This document shows positions 23,478-33,560 of a stretch of 64,000 bases of DNA, piece by piece (within the stretch, counting starts at the first letter, position 1; every line of letters begins with the position of its first letter). The notes beneath the pieces are model-generated. The model saw nothing but the letters and a program-made list of their open reading frames with translations, was not told where the DNA came from and did not search any database. This DNA comes from Dolomedes plantarius (taxonomy: Eukaryota; Arthropoda; Arachnida; Araneae; Dolomedidae): contig OU015496.1 in NCBI GenBank assembly GCA_907164885.2, forward strand, positions 653,638-717,637, written 5' to 3'. Position numbers and translations under genes: made by a program.

Positions 23478-23976
23478 TGTTGGGTTTTAAATATTAAATC
23501 CTTAATTATTTTAATCTCCAGCACTTTGCTAAACTCTAAAAGTAATGACAGTACGTCATCTTATTTTATTAAATTTTATAATACTCTGTAAAATATTCAG
23601 AGATTTATAAGTGAATCATTCCCGCATATGCGGATAGATGTCATGAATCATATGCAAATATATGTGGCGCAGTAATTGATTGGATGGCAATTACTATAAA
23701 AGCTAGCCGCATTGTATTAAAGCTTGTTCCTTCTACCCTTCGCTGCTTTTTTTCCCTGTTACAACGCCAGTTTGGTCTATCTGCAAACAGATAAGTTATC
23801 TCTGTTATGATATACTTTGTTATGTTATTCTATGTTATTAAATCTCTATTCTCAACCGAAACTCAGTCTTAATTTCTCACTCTGCTACTTACATTTCTAT
23901 GGCATGACTGTCACTTTAAACTCTGTATCAAAGTTCTGTCAGCTATTCTTTGAAACCACTGACTGATCATCCAAAA
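23478..23976 (+). repeat. Copia left LTR, with promoter
   Basis: About 499 bp. Contains a CCGCATATGCGG palindrome, an inverted CCAAT box (ATTGATTGG near 23675) and TATAAA at 23695-23700, a plausible RNA polymerase II promoter. It matches the right-LTR pieces 29995-30060, 30337-30404, 32212-32439 and 33286-33439. Confidence 0.88.
23695..23700 (+). promoter_or_regulatory. TATA box of Copia LTR
   Basis: TATAAA in ACTATAAAAGC, about 20 bases after an inverted CCAAT. The same block is conserved in the right LTR near 32316. Confidence 0.55.
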
Positions 23977-23977
23977 A

Positions 23978-23992
23978 GGGTTATGGGCCCAG
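23978..23992 (+). promoter_or_regulatory. Copia primer-binding site (initiator tRNA-Met type)
   Basis: GGGTTATGGGCCCAG follows the left LTR at once. Copia-type elements are known to prime from an internal part of initiator tRNA-Met using GGTTATGGGCCCAG-like sites, and the match is direct. Confidence 0.75.
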
Positions 23993-24040
23993 ATCACGCA
24001 TGCCAAGCAGAGTGACCGGTTGAATAAAAGTGTATTTATA

Positions 24041-25265
24041 ATGGATATTACGTCTACTATCCAACCTCTAAATGGTCAGAATTTTGACCGATGGTCAATC
24101 GACATTCGTATGTTACTACTCGACAGAGGATGTTGGGGATTCATTGAAGGTACCGAAACACCACCCCCAACTGAACAAGAGAAGGCGTTACGCGATTTCA
24201 AAATTCGCAAAGGGGCGTGCTTTTAGTACAATTTATTTAAATATTACTGAAGAGTACAAACCAATTTTGCATGATGTAACTGATGCAAAGTCTGCGTGGG
24301 AAAAATTAGAGAAACATTTTAAACCCGAATCTCGTGCTCGAACTATGCTGTTAGTTGATGAATTTTTAAATTGCCGCCCATATGAAAACGAAGTTATAGG
24401 ACTTTTTGCCGCCAGGCTAAAGAAGATAGCATCTGATCTTCGAACTGCCGGTAAACCACTAGCAGAATGGTTGGAGGGATTCCAATTAATAAGATATGTG
24501 CCTGCTGAATACCAAAGCATAGTTCAGGTTATTTACCGCTGGGATAACGAGAAATTCAATTTCGAACAAATCCTTCAAGAACTATTAACTGAGGAAGCCC
24601 GTATAAGACAGATAAAACAAGATCACGAAGTGTTAGTAACTAGTACTTCGAAAAACAGGGAAAACAACGCCCCCCAAAAAAGGGAAACTAGAAAGTGCCA
24701 TAGATGTGGTCAAATTGGGCATACCCAAAGGCAGTGTAGAAGTACAAATAAGATGAACCTACAACATAGAGATAATCAACCAGGGTCACTGTTTTTAGTT
24801 GAAGCAAATGCAGGAGAATATCAGAATAATAAGTATTGGGTGTTCGACACGGCTGCAAGCAAGCACTTTTGTTGCAATGAAGATTTATTTTCAGAATATG
24901 CGCCGGTAAACGACACTACAATGAGTGTAGCTATAAATGGAGTTAGCTGTAAAGTAGAAGGTAAAGGAACAGTTGTAATGCATTTTAAAAGGGGAAAAGA
25001 AAAGGAAATTATAATTTTAAGCAATGTTTTATATACACCTCGATTACGACGTAATCTTATGGCAGGCCCCCTTATAGATATACCTGGTGAAACTAAGTTC
25101 GTAGGACAAAATGGCCGAATATCTGTATATAAGAAAGGTAAATTGTTATTTTGTGCTTTTAAGAATAACGGTCTGTATTTTATGTACCCTACGTATCCTA
25201 AATTAACAGTACATGCAAATGTTGAGAAAAGAAAATTAAAAGAGGTTAAAAACAGAAAATTTTAA
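24041..25265 (+). pseudogene. Copia Gag and protease
   Basis: The ATG at 24041 (MDITSTIQPLNGQNFDRWS) fits the usual Copia Gag start better than the upstream ATG at 24020. Gag continues after a frameshift near 24215. It carries the zinc knuckle CHRCGQIGHTQRQC (24,694-24,735), then a protease with WVFDTAASKHFC, where the usual active-site D-S/T-G is D-T-A. A stop at 25263-25265 follows a second frameshift, and the next segment (LEDWHRRYAH, the integrase zinc-binding start) is in another frame up to about 25340. Confidence 0.9.
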
Positions 25266-25349
25266 AAGAAGAATGTTTAAGTTCTGAAGATTTAGAAGAT
25301 TGGCATAGAAGATACGCTCACATAAATACTAAATACATACTAAATACGA

Positions 25350-26603
25350 GTGCAAAAGAAAGCGTTAGAGGACTTCCCAAGTTTAAAACAAGATCTTAAT
25401 TGTGAAACGTGTAAGATTACTAAAAGTCGAAGGACTACCTTTAAGAAGATAGGGAAAGTTAGATCAACCCGTCCCTTACAACTCCTTCATATGGATGTAT
25501 GTGGTAAATTTCCAACTCAATCTATTAATGACGAGTTATACTTTCTCTCAATCATTGATGATTATTCAAGACGTGTGACAGTATATCCCATTAAAAACAA
25601 ATCTAATGTTTTTGATTGTTTTAAAAGATACGTGAATAGAGCTGAAAGAATGTTAAACACAAAAGTAGTAAATATCAGAACGGATAATGGTGGTGAATTT
25701 GTGAACCAGGAATTTAATGATTACCTAGAAAAACACGGTATTAAACATGAACGTACGAATGAGTATACCCCTGAACAGAACTCAGTAGCTGAAAGATTCA
25801 ACTATACTGCGTTAGATGCTGTAAAAGCAATGTTGAAAGAATCCAATTTATCAAACGGTTTTTGGGCGGAAGCCTTGTTATGTTTTTCATACGTATGGAA
25901 TCGCATATGTCATGGTAAGAACGATAAAACACCATTTGAATTATATTCAGGAAATATACCTTCTGTTAAACATTTAAAACCGTTCGGAATTAAAGTATAT
26001 GTGAATATACCTAAACAATTGAGAAACAAATTTCAAAGCAGGGCACATGAAGGCGTCATGGTCGGATATGGAATGAAAACTCGAGGTTATAGAATATGGT
26101 TACCCACTCAACGAAAGGTAATAGAAACTGCAAATCTTCATTTTTCCGAAGTACCAAATAGGGAAAATATAAATTCAGAGAAGAGATACACTTCAGAATC
26201 TGAATCTGAATCCGAATCTGACGATAATGTTGACCAAAGTTTTAAATTACCCGAAACTCCAGAACGTAGTCAGAATGAACTGCTACCGTCTACATCAGAA
26301 TCGGAAGATAGTCCAAAACCTGAGCCCAAAGATGAATACCTAAGGGAACATAATATACCAGCTCGTGAAGTACAATGGTTCAGAAAAGCCGTACTACGTA
26401 AAGATGTAAACCGATATAATATATATTATTCCTTCCTTAATACTGAAGCAAAATTGAGATCCTTCAATTCTGTTAAAGATTATTGTCGGAAGCACAATAT
26501 CAAGATTGACCCTGAAATCTTCAATTTTAGTACCAAGAATTCTTATTCAGGACCAGTAACTAGTAAAAAGGGTTTTACACAGCAAAATGAGCCGAGCATA
26601 TGA
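25350..26603 (+). pseudogene. Copia integrase
   Basis: Inserts the cDNA into the genome. The zinc-binding His pair lies just upstream (WHRRYAH, 25,300-25,323) and its Cys pair in CETC (25,399). The catalytic triad is visible: D in LLHMDVCGKF, D in IRTDNGGEF and E in NSVAERFN. The Ser/Glu-rich run (26,196-26,225) marks the linker to RT. It ends at TGA 26601-26603; the polyprotein continues in frame afterwards with a further TAG at 26730-26732, both looking like point nonsense mutations. Confidence 0.9.
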
Positions 26604-27392
26604 CTAACAATCCCTGAGGAACCCATAAAATTACCCACAAGTTTTAATCAAGCCATGGATACTCTCGAAGCTAATAGCTGGCATAAAGCTATGCTTCAAG
26701 AAATAAAAACCATGGAAGAACGAGAAGTATAGGAACTCGTTGAAAAACCAAATGCAAAAATTTTGGGTCACAGATGGGTATATACTTTGAAAAGGGATGT
26801 TCAAAATAATGTTATATTTAAAGCTCGTTTAGTAGCTCAAGGATTTCTTCAAAGACGTGGTGAAACGTATGATGAAGTGTTTTCGCCAGTCATTAACTTT
26901 GCTATAATAAGACTTTTTTTCTCAATTTTTATTAGTCATTTAAAATGGAAACATTGTCAATTAGATGTAAAAGCTGCATATTTATACGCATCATTAGAAG
27001 AGGACATATATATGCAACAACCTCAAGGTTTTAAGAATAAAGATAAACCAGGGTATGTTTGCAAATTAAAAAAAGCTCTTTATGGCCTTCGCCAGAGCGG
27101 TAGACAATGGTATTTTGAAATCCATTCTAAATTGAAATCTTTGCATTTTGAAAGTTTAAATTGGGTAAATTGTGTATATACATATAAATCTAGAATTATT
27201 TTATTGCTATATGTGGACGACATAATAATTTTAGGGAAAACTGAAGAATATATAAATGAAATTGTTAACATTTTAGAAAATAACTTTGATGTGAAAATAT
27301 TAGGGAAAACCAGTAAATTGCTAGGTGTGAAATTCATAGAAGATGAAAACCATTTAAAAGTCAACCAGTCTGAGTATATAAATAAATTGTAT
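26604..27392 (+). pseudogene. Copia reverse transcriptase, 5' portion
   Basis: RVT_2-type RT: HRWVYTLKRDVQNNVIFKAR, AQGF, the first catalytic Asp in QLDVKAAYLYASLEEDIYM, ALYGLRQSGRQWY, and the YVDD box in LLLYVDDIIIL (about 27208-27240). It stops at 27392 where an H1 transposon starts. The RT C-terminus and the beginning of RNase H (more than 100 codons in other Copia elements) are missing on the far side, so the insertion was accompanied by, or followed, a deletion. Confidence 0.9.
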
Positions 27393-28242
27393 GGTACAGA
27401 TGTGTTTCACGCACCTTTTTCAATTTGGCAATTTTTTTATGTTTGGCGATTTTTTTTAATTTTTAGCGATTATTTTGTTTGGTCTGGCAGCCATGCGATT
27501 TGGCGTGATGTTTGTTTTTTGTTGCAACCCTGAATAGGTGTTGTGGTATTGTGTAGTGTTTTTGGAAGTTTAATATGACACCGGTGTTCGATATTTTTGT
27601 TGGCGTTTCATAGTAGCGGTTTAGGATTTCTGTAATGTTTTTGGAAGTTTAATGTCTTCGTTTTTTGATATATCTGCGTATGTTTTAAATAGATGTTGCG
27701 GATATGTGTAATGTTTTTGGAAGTTTAATGTCTTCGTTTTTTGATATATTTGCGTATGTTTTAAAGTAGCGGTTGAGCATTTCTGTTTAGGTTTTGAATT
27801 TTAATATAGCCGTTTTTAGATATATTTGCGTATGTTTTAAATAAGTGGTTGAGTATTTCTGCTGGGGTTTTGAAGTTTAATACAGCTGTTTTTAGATATT
27901 TTTGCGTGTTTTAAAGTAGCGGTTGAGCATTTCTCTTTAGGTTTTGAATTTTAATACAGCCGTTTTTAGATATATTCGTGTATGTTTTAAAGTAGCTGTT
28001 GTGGTTTTGTGACATGTGTTTGAAAGTTTATTATTGCCATTGGTAAGTTTGTTTTGAATTTATTTTTATATTTGAGTTGTTATTGATATTTTGTGTATAT
28101 TTGTTATTTTAAGTGTAAAATGTCCGCGTAGGCCTGTTTTGGCGACAAGTTGGCGACAAAATTTTTTTGACGAGTATTTGACGTCAAAAAAATTTTGTCG
28201 CCAAATTGTCGCCAAGGGAGGTGCGTGTAATACATCTGTTCC
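27393..28242 (+). mobile_element. H1 DNA transposon (non-autonomous), copy 1
   Basis: Starts GGTACAGATGTGTTTCACGC and ends with the inverse of GGAACAGATGTATTACACGC; the inverted repeat is about 23 bp with three mismatches. The left subterminal part has GGCGATTTTTT repeats, the right one a hairpin built from TTGGCGAC arms. The middle is a 76-bp minisatellite (around 27640-28000). Flanking octamers AATTGTAT and TATTTTAT agree at 6 of 8 bases. No protein is encoded. Confidence 0.85.
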
Positions 28243-28620
28243 TATTTTATTTATAGGGAATGCACCAATCTCCTGGAGGACAGCAAAGCAGAAATATTCA
28301 AGTCTTTCCACAATGGAAAGTGAATTTGTTGCTATGAGCGATGCTGCCAAGGAAATCACATGGATCGTGAGAGTACTTACCGAATGTAAAAATCAAGAAC
28401 TCATACCTGTATGTAAATCTTTCTGCAAAACTTTAAAAGCAGACAATAACGCTGCAATATTCTATGCTAATTCACCCCTTGAAAATTCAAAAACCAAACA
28501 CATCAATATTAAATATCACTTTATTAGAAACTTAATATATGAAAAACTGTTTAGTGTAGAGCATGTAAAAAGTAAATTTAATTTAGCTGATATCTTTACA
28601 AAGCCTCTAACTAAGACATA
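28243..28620 (+). pseudogene. Copia RNase H, duplicated segment 1
   Basis: Encodes the Copia RNase H core (APISWRTAKQKYSSL, TMESEFVAMSDAAKE, LKADNNAAIFYANSP) and the conserved tail LADIFTKPLTKT. It ends abruptly at CTAAGACATA, where H1 copy 2 begins. A nearly identical segment follows at 29470-29847, which continues to the true end of pol. Confidence 0.88.
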
Positions 28621-29469
28621 GGTACAGATTTGTTTCACGCACCTTTTTCAATTTGGCGATTTTTTTTATGTTTGGCGATTTTTTTATTTTTAGCGATTTT
28701 TTTGTTTGGTCTGGCAGCCATGCGATTTGGCGTGATGTTTGCTTTTTGTTGCAACCCGGAATAGGTGTTGTGGTATTGTGTAGTGTTTTTGGAAGTTTAA
28801 TATGACACCGGTGTTCGATATTTTTGTTGGCGTTTCATAGTAGCGGTTTAGGATTTCTGTAATGTTTTTGGAAGTTTAATGTCTTCGTTTTTTGATATAT
28901 CTGCGTATGTTTTAAATAGATGTTGCGGATATGTGTAATGTTTTTGGAAGTTTAATGTCTTCGTTTTTTGATATATTTGCGTATGTTTTAAAGTAGCGGT
29001 TGAGCATTTCTGTTTAGGTTTTGAATTTTAATATAGCCGTTTTTTGATATATTTGCGTATGTTTTAAATAAGTGGTTGAGTATTTCTGCTGGGGTTTTGA
29101 AGTTTAATACAGCTGTTTTTAGATATTTTTGCGTGTTTTAAAGTAGCGGTTGAGCATTTCTGTTTAGGTTTTGAATTTTAATACAGCCGTTTTTAGATAT
29201 ATTCGTGTATGTTTTAAAGTAGCTGTTGTGGTTTTGTGACATGTGTTTGAAAGTTTATTATTGCCATTGGTAAGTTTGTTTTGAATTTATTTTTATATTT
29301 GAGTTGTTATTGATATTTTGTGTATATTTGTTATTTTAAGTGTAAAATGTCCGCGTAGGCCTGTTTTGGCGACAAGTTGGCGACAAATTTTTTTTGACGA
29401 GTATTTGACGTCAAAAACATTTTGTCGCCAAATTGTCGCCAAGGGAGGTGCGTGTAATACATCTGTTCC
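28621..29469 (+). mobile_element. H1 DNA transposon, copy 2 (part of a tandem duplication)
   Basis: About 99 percent identical by eye to copy 1 (27393-28242), with the same ends. Together with 29470-29847 it repeats the unit 27393-28620. It is not flanked by matching octamers (AAGACATA versus TATTTTAT), as expected if it arose by duplication rather than ordinary insertion. Confidence 0.85.
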
Positions 29470-29881
29470 TATTTTATTTATAGGGAATGCACCAATCTCC
29501 TGGAGGACAGCAAAGCAGAAATATGCAAGTCTTTCCACAATGGAAAGTGAATTTGTTGCTATGACCGATGCTGCCAAGGAAATCACATGGATCGTGAGAG
29601 TACTTACCGAATGTAAAAATCAAGAACTCATACCTGTATGTAAATCTTTCTGCAAAACTTTAAAAGCAGACAATAACGCTGCAATATTCTATGCTAATTC
29701 ACCCCTTGAAAATTCAAAAACCAAACACATCAATATTAAATATCACTTTATTAGAAACTTAATATATGAAAAACTGTTTAGTGTAGAGCATGTAAAAAGT
29801 AAATTTAATTTAGCTGATATCTTTACAAAGCCTCTAACTAAGACATATTTAAAAAGTTTTAAAGATAAAGTTTTTGTGTAA
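29470..29881 (+). pseudogene. Copia RNase H, duplicated segment 2 and pol C-terminus
   Basis: Same RNase H sequence as 28243-28620 with a few substitutions (for example YSSL to YASL, MSDAAK to MTDAAK). It continues after KPLTKT with YLKSFKDKVFV and a stop at 29879-29881, the natural pol end. The right LTR begins 114 bp later at 29995. Confidence 0.88.
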
Positions 29882-29994
29882 TTCAATATATAATACGTAT
29901 TTGTTATGTGTTTTTTAAATGTTTAAATTGAAAATTTTGTTTTTGTGAATATGTGTATGTTTATATATCACAGTACTGGAGATGGCAGGCCTAT

Positions 29995-30060
29995 TGTTGG
30001 GTTTTAAAGATTAAATCATTATTTATTTTAATATCCAGCACTTTGCTAAACTCTAAAAGT
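29995..30060 (+). repeat. Copia right LTR, piece 1
   Basis: TGTTGGGTTTTAAAGATTAA matches the left LTR start. Interrupted after CTAAAAGT by H1 copy 3. Confidence 0.88.
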
Positions 30061-30336
30061 GGAACAGATGTATTACACGCACCTCCCTTGGCGACAAAAT
30101 TTTTTTGACGCCAAATACTCATAAAACGCCAACAAAAATATCGAACACCGGTATATTAAACTTCCAAAAACACTACACAATACCACAACACCTATTCAGG
30201 GTTGCAACAAAAAACAAACATCACGCCAAATCGCATGGCTGCCAGACCAAACAAAAAAAATCGCTAAAAATAAAAAAATCGCCAAACATAAAAAAAATCG
30301 CCAAATTGAAAAAGGTGCGTGAAACACATCTGTACC
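30061..30336 (-). mobile_element. H1 DNA transposon, copy 3 (short form, 276 bp)
   Basis: Both ends are kept but the minisatellite middle is lost, joining the two subterminal parts directly. Target octamers CTAAAAGT and CTAAAGGT (7 of 8) flank it. The left LTR at 23,540 shows the empty site CTAAAAGTAATGACAG. Confidence 0.88.
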
Positions 30337-30404
30337 CTAAAGGTAATGACAGTACGTCATCTTATTTATTTTATTAAATTTTATAATACTCTGTAAAATA
30401 TTCA
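30337..30404 (+). repeat. Copia right LTR, piece 2
   Basis: From the duplicated octamer through AATGACAGTACGTCATC to AATATTCA, where H2 copy 1 begins. Matches left-LTR positions of about 23,530-23,598. Confidence 0.85.
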
Positions 30405-32211
30405 GATGTACAGATTTCTCAGACGCACAGCGTTGGAAGCTTGGCGATTTTGTGTATGGCGTGGTAACCATGCGATTTTGGCGAAATTTTTTGGTTGCCA
30501 AGCTGAGGCGATTAAGGCGCCAACGTTGTGGCTCCTGTAAATTCGTGACGTATTTATCATGTGATTATTTCGTGACGGATGTATCACGTGCATTTGACAG
30601 GTGATTTATTTTGACGAATTAAAAGATTCTTCTTATGTTGAACAATTTTGAATGCGGTGTGTGAGTTTTTAAAATAATGGTGGATTATAAAGTTAAGTTT
30701 AAATTTTGTGCATTATTTGATGTTATATGTGTGTTTTTTGGTGCTATGTTGATTTATTGAGTGCAATGGCTTCTAAGTTGCCATTAAGTGCACGAGGTTG
30801 TTGTTTAAGCTGGATTTTATTGAAAACAGGTGTGTAATAGGTTTTGTATGGAGAATTGCCGTTTACGCCTACGAATTCGTATGGTCAGCGTAAGCTTTGC
30901 TTTACTGACCGCTACAGCCAGCGGCAGCGGCTTTTCTGTAATGTTTTTGGACTGACGCGGAACGTAGCGTAGCGAAGTGTAGCGAGGGTATCTGAGCGAA
31001 GCGAAGATCCCGTGTGCGCTTATGAGTTTCGTAAAGCCAGCGGGAAGTTTGTTTTCCAACTTATTTTGGAACAGATGTATTACACGCACCTCCCTTGGCG
31101 ACAATTTGGCGACAAATTTTTTTTGACGCCAAATACTCGTCAAAAAAATTTTGTCGCCAAAACAGGCGTACGCGGACATTTTACACTTAAAATAATAAAT
31201 ATACACAAAATATCAATAACAACTCAAATATAAAAATAAATTCAAAACAAACTTACCAATGGCAATAATAAACTTTCAAAAACATGTCACAAAACCACAA
31301 CAGCTACTTTAAAACATACAAGAATATATCTAAAAACGGCTGTATTAAAATTCAAAACCTAAACAGAAATGCTCAACCGCTACTTTAAAACATACGCAAA
31401 TATATAAAAAAAACGAAGACATTAAACTTCCAAAAACATTACACATATCCGCAACATCTATTTAAAACATACGCAGATATATCAAAAAACGAAGACATTA
31501 AACTTCCAAAAACATTACAGAAATCCTAAACCGCTACTATGAAACGCCAACAAAAATATCGAACACCGGTATATTAAACTTCCAAAAACACTACACAATA
31601 CCACAACACCTATTCAGGGTTGCAACAAAAAACAAACATCACGCAAAATCGCATGGCTGCCAGACCAAACAAAAAAATCGCCAAACATAAAAAAATCGCC
31701 AAATTGAAAAAGGTGCGTGAAACACATCTGTACCCTTATTTTTTCTTGCTTCGTCACCATTGATGTTTTTGTTTACATTTCGCATTTGTTTCACTGACCG
31801 CTACAGCCACCGGAAGCTTTGTGGTACTGTACTACAGCCAGCGGTGCGTAGCGAAGGCAGCGGCTTTTCTGTAATGTTTTTGGACTGACGCGGAACGTAG
31901 CGAAGCGGAGTGTAGCGAAGGTATCTGAGCGAAGCGAAGATCCCGTGTGCGCTTACGAGTTTCGTAAAGCCAGCGGTAAGTTTGTTTTCCAACTTATTTG
32001 TTGTTTCTTAGTCGCCATTGATGTTTTTGTTTACATTTCGCACTTTAACATGTCTGCGGAGTAGGGAAAAGTTGGCGTCAAAAACATTTGACGCCAACTT
32101 TTTGTCAAGTTGGTGCCAAAATGTGTTGACGCCATCTTTCCGCCAAGTTGGCGTCAAAAAGTTTTGGCGCCAACTTGTCGCCAAGCCCGGTGCGTCTGAG
32201 AAATCTGTTCC
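30405..32211 (-). mobile_element. H2 DNA transposon, copy 1, containing an H1 insertion
   Basis: The inverted ends share an 18-bp perfect CAGATTTCTCAGACGCAC, starting G(N)ACAG at one side and GGAACAG at the other. It is flanked by AATATTCA (30397-30404 and 32212-32219). The right subterminal region is an array of TTGGCGTCAA, GGCGCC and TTGTCGCC motifs (32,060-32,190). The interior holds a tandem repeat of about 216 bp (ACTGACCGCTACAGCC at 30902 and 31793 once the H1 copy is removed). No protein is encoded. Confidence 0.85.
31068..31734 (-). mobile_element. H1 DNA transposon, copy 4, nested in H2 copy 1
   Basis: Perfect 8-bp duplication CTTATTTT (31060-31067 and 31735-31742). Ends as in the other H1 copies. 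The number of minisatellite units is lower than in copy 5. Length 667 bp. Confidence 0.92.
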
Positions 32212-32439
32212 AATATTCAGAGATTTATAAGAGAATCATTCCCGCATATGCGGATATATGTCATGAATCATAAGCAAATATATGTGGCGCAGTAATTGAT
32301 TGGATGGCAATTACTATAAAAGCTAGCAGCATTGTATTAAAGCTCGTTCCTTCTACCCTTCGCTGCTTTTTTTCCCTGTTACAACGCCAGTTTGGTGTAT
32401 TTGCAAACAGATAAGTTATCTCTGTTATGTTATACTTTG
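32212..32439 (+). repeat. Copia right LTR, piece 3
   Basis: Holds the CCGCATATGCGG palindrome and the TATAAA promoter block in the same order as the left LTR. Interrupted at ATACTTTG by H1 copy 5. Confidence 0.88.
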
Positions 32440-33285
32440 GGAACAGATGTATTACACGCACCTCTCTTGGCGACAAATTTTTTTTTGACACCAAATACTC
32501 GTCAAAAAAATTTTGTCGCCAACTTGTCGCCAAATCAGGCCTACGCGGACATTTTACACTTAAAATACACTTAAAATAATACACAAAATATCAATAACAA
32601 ATCAAATATAAAAATAAATTCAAAACAAACTTACCAATGGCAGTAATAAACTTTCAAAAACATGTCACAAAACCACAACAGCTACTTTAAAACATACACG
32701 AATATATCTAAAAACGGCTGTATTAAAATTCAAAACCTAAACAGAAATGCTCAACCGCTACTTTAAAACACGCAAAAATATCTAAAAACAGCTGTATTAA
32801 ACTTCAAAACCTCAGCAGAAATACTCAACCACGTATTTAAAACATACGCAAATATATCTAAAAACGGCTATATTAAAATTCAAAACCTAAACAGAAATGC
32901 TCAACCGCTACTTTAAAACATACGCAAAATATATCAAAAAACGAAGACATTAAACTTCCAAAAACATTACACATATCCGCAACATCTATTTAAAACATAC
33001 GCAGATATATCAAAAAACGAAGACATTAAACTTCCAAAAACATTACAGAAATCCTAAACCGCTACTATGAAACGCTAACAAAAATATCGAACACCGGTAT
33101 ATTAAACTTCGAAAAACACTACACAATACCACAACACCTATTCAGGGTTGCAACAAAAAACAAACATCACGCCAAATCGGATGGCTGCCAGACCAAAAAA
33201 AAAAATTGCTAAAAATAAAAAAAAAATCGCCAAACATAAAAAAAAATCGCCAAATTGAAAAAGGTGCGTGAAACACATCTGTACC
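32440..33285 (-). mobile_element. H1 DNA transposon, copy 5
   Basis: Perfect 8-bp duplication ATACTTTG (32432-32439 and 33286-33293). The left LTR shows the empty site ATACTTTGTTATG near 23813. 846 bp with about the same minisatellite count as copies 1 and 2. Confidence 0.92.
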
Positions 33286-33439
33286 ATACTTTGTTATGTT
33301 ATTAAATCTCTGTTCTCAACCGAAACTCGGTCTTAATTTCTCACTCTGCTACTTACATTTCTATGGCATGACTGTCACTTTAAACTCTGTATCAAATTTC
33401 TGTCAGCTATTCTTTGAAACCACTGACTGATCATCAAAA
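33286..33439 (+). repeat. Copia right LTR, final piece
   Basis: Ends TGATCATCAAAA before the flanking ATAGC. It matches the left LTR from TTAAATCTC through CACTGACTGATCATC. Confidence 0.88.
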
Positions 33440-33444
33440 ATAGC

Positions 33445-33527
33445 AACGTCTCATCACTGCAAGGATTGTCCTCGTCGAACACGTATTCTTCTATATTATC
33501 TAGCGATATTTTTTCCCTTTGCGTCAT
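33445..33527 (-). pseudogene. Non-LTR ORF1, N-terminal exon-like piece beyond the Copia insertion
   Basis: Begins with ATG (33525-33527, read on minus) and encodes about 27 acidic residues. It runs in frame into the AAATAGC duplication, which is also at 23471-23477, where ORF1 resumes. This is the only piece of ORF1 on the far side of the Copia element. Confidence 0.75.
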
Positions 33528-33560
33528 ACCGATGTAAATACTCGAGAATCAATAAATATC

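Larger units (their letters stand above)
23478..33439 (+). mobile_element. Copia LTR retrotransposon, nested and heavily interrupted
   Basis: The left LTR (23478 to about 23976) and the right LTR (29995-33439, broken by three inserted DNA transposons) share the same start TGTTGGGTTTTAAA and the same end TGATCATC(C)AAAA. Flanks are AAATAGC at 23471-23477 and 33438-33444. Internal order is Gag, protease, integrase, RT, RNase H, the Copia order. It carries H1 copies at 27393 and 28621 in pol and H1/H2 copies in the right LTR. Multiple frameshifts and stops make it inactive. Confidence 0.93.
18830..33560 (-). mobile_element. Non-LTR retrotransposon (R1/I-like, with RNase H), split by Copia insertion
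   Basis: The minus strand carries, in order, ORF1 (Gag-like, three zinc-knuckle-like motifs), AP-type endonuclease, reverse transcriptase, RNase H and a C-terminal Cys/His motif. ORF1 starts at 33527 and is interrupted between 33445 and 23477 by the Copia element, whose flanks both read AAATAGC. Removing the insertion keeps ORF1 in frame. Outer limits are approximate: the left end lies just below 18867 and the 5' leader extends an unknown distance above 33527. Several frameshifts and stops make this copy inactive. RNase H places it with I, LOA or related groups rather than simple R1. Confidence 0.85.

Noticed and set aside
27640..28000. CRISPR-like array of regular repeats
   Set aside because: Units are contiguous minisatellite repeats of about 76 bp without unique spacers, inside a eukaryotic transposon.
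28091..28250. Open frame MCIFVILSVKCPRRP... that recurs in several places (28091, 29318, 32261, 42142) and looks conserved
   Set aside because: It is the translation of the H1 subterminal hairpin in each copy; conservation is explained by repeat copies, not protein selection.
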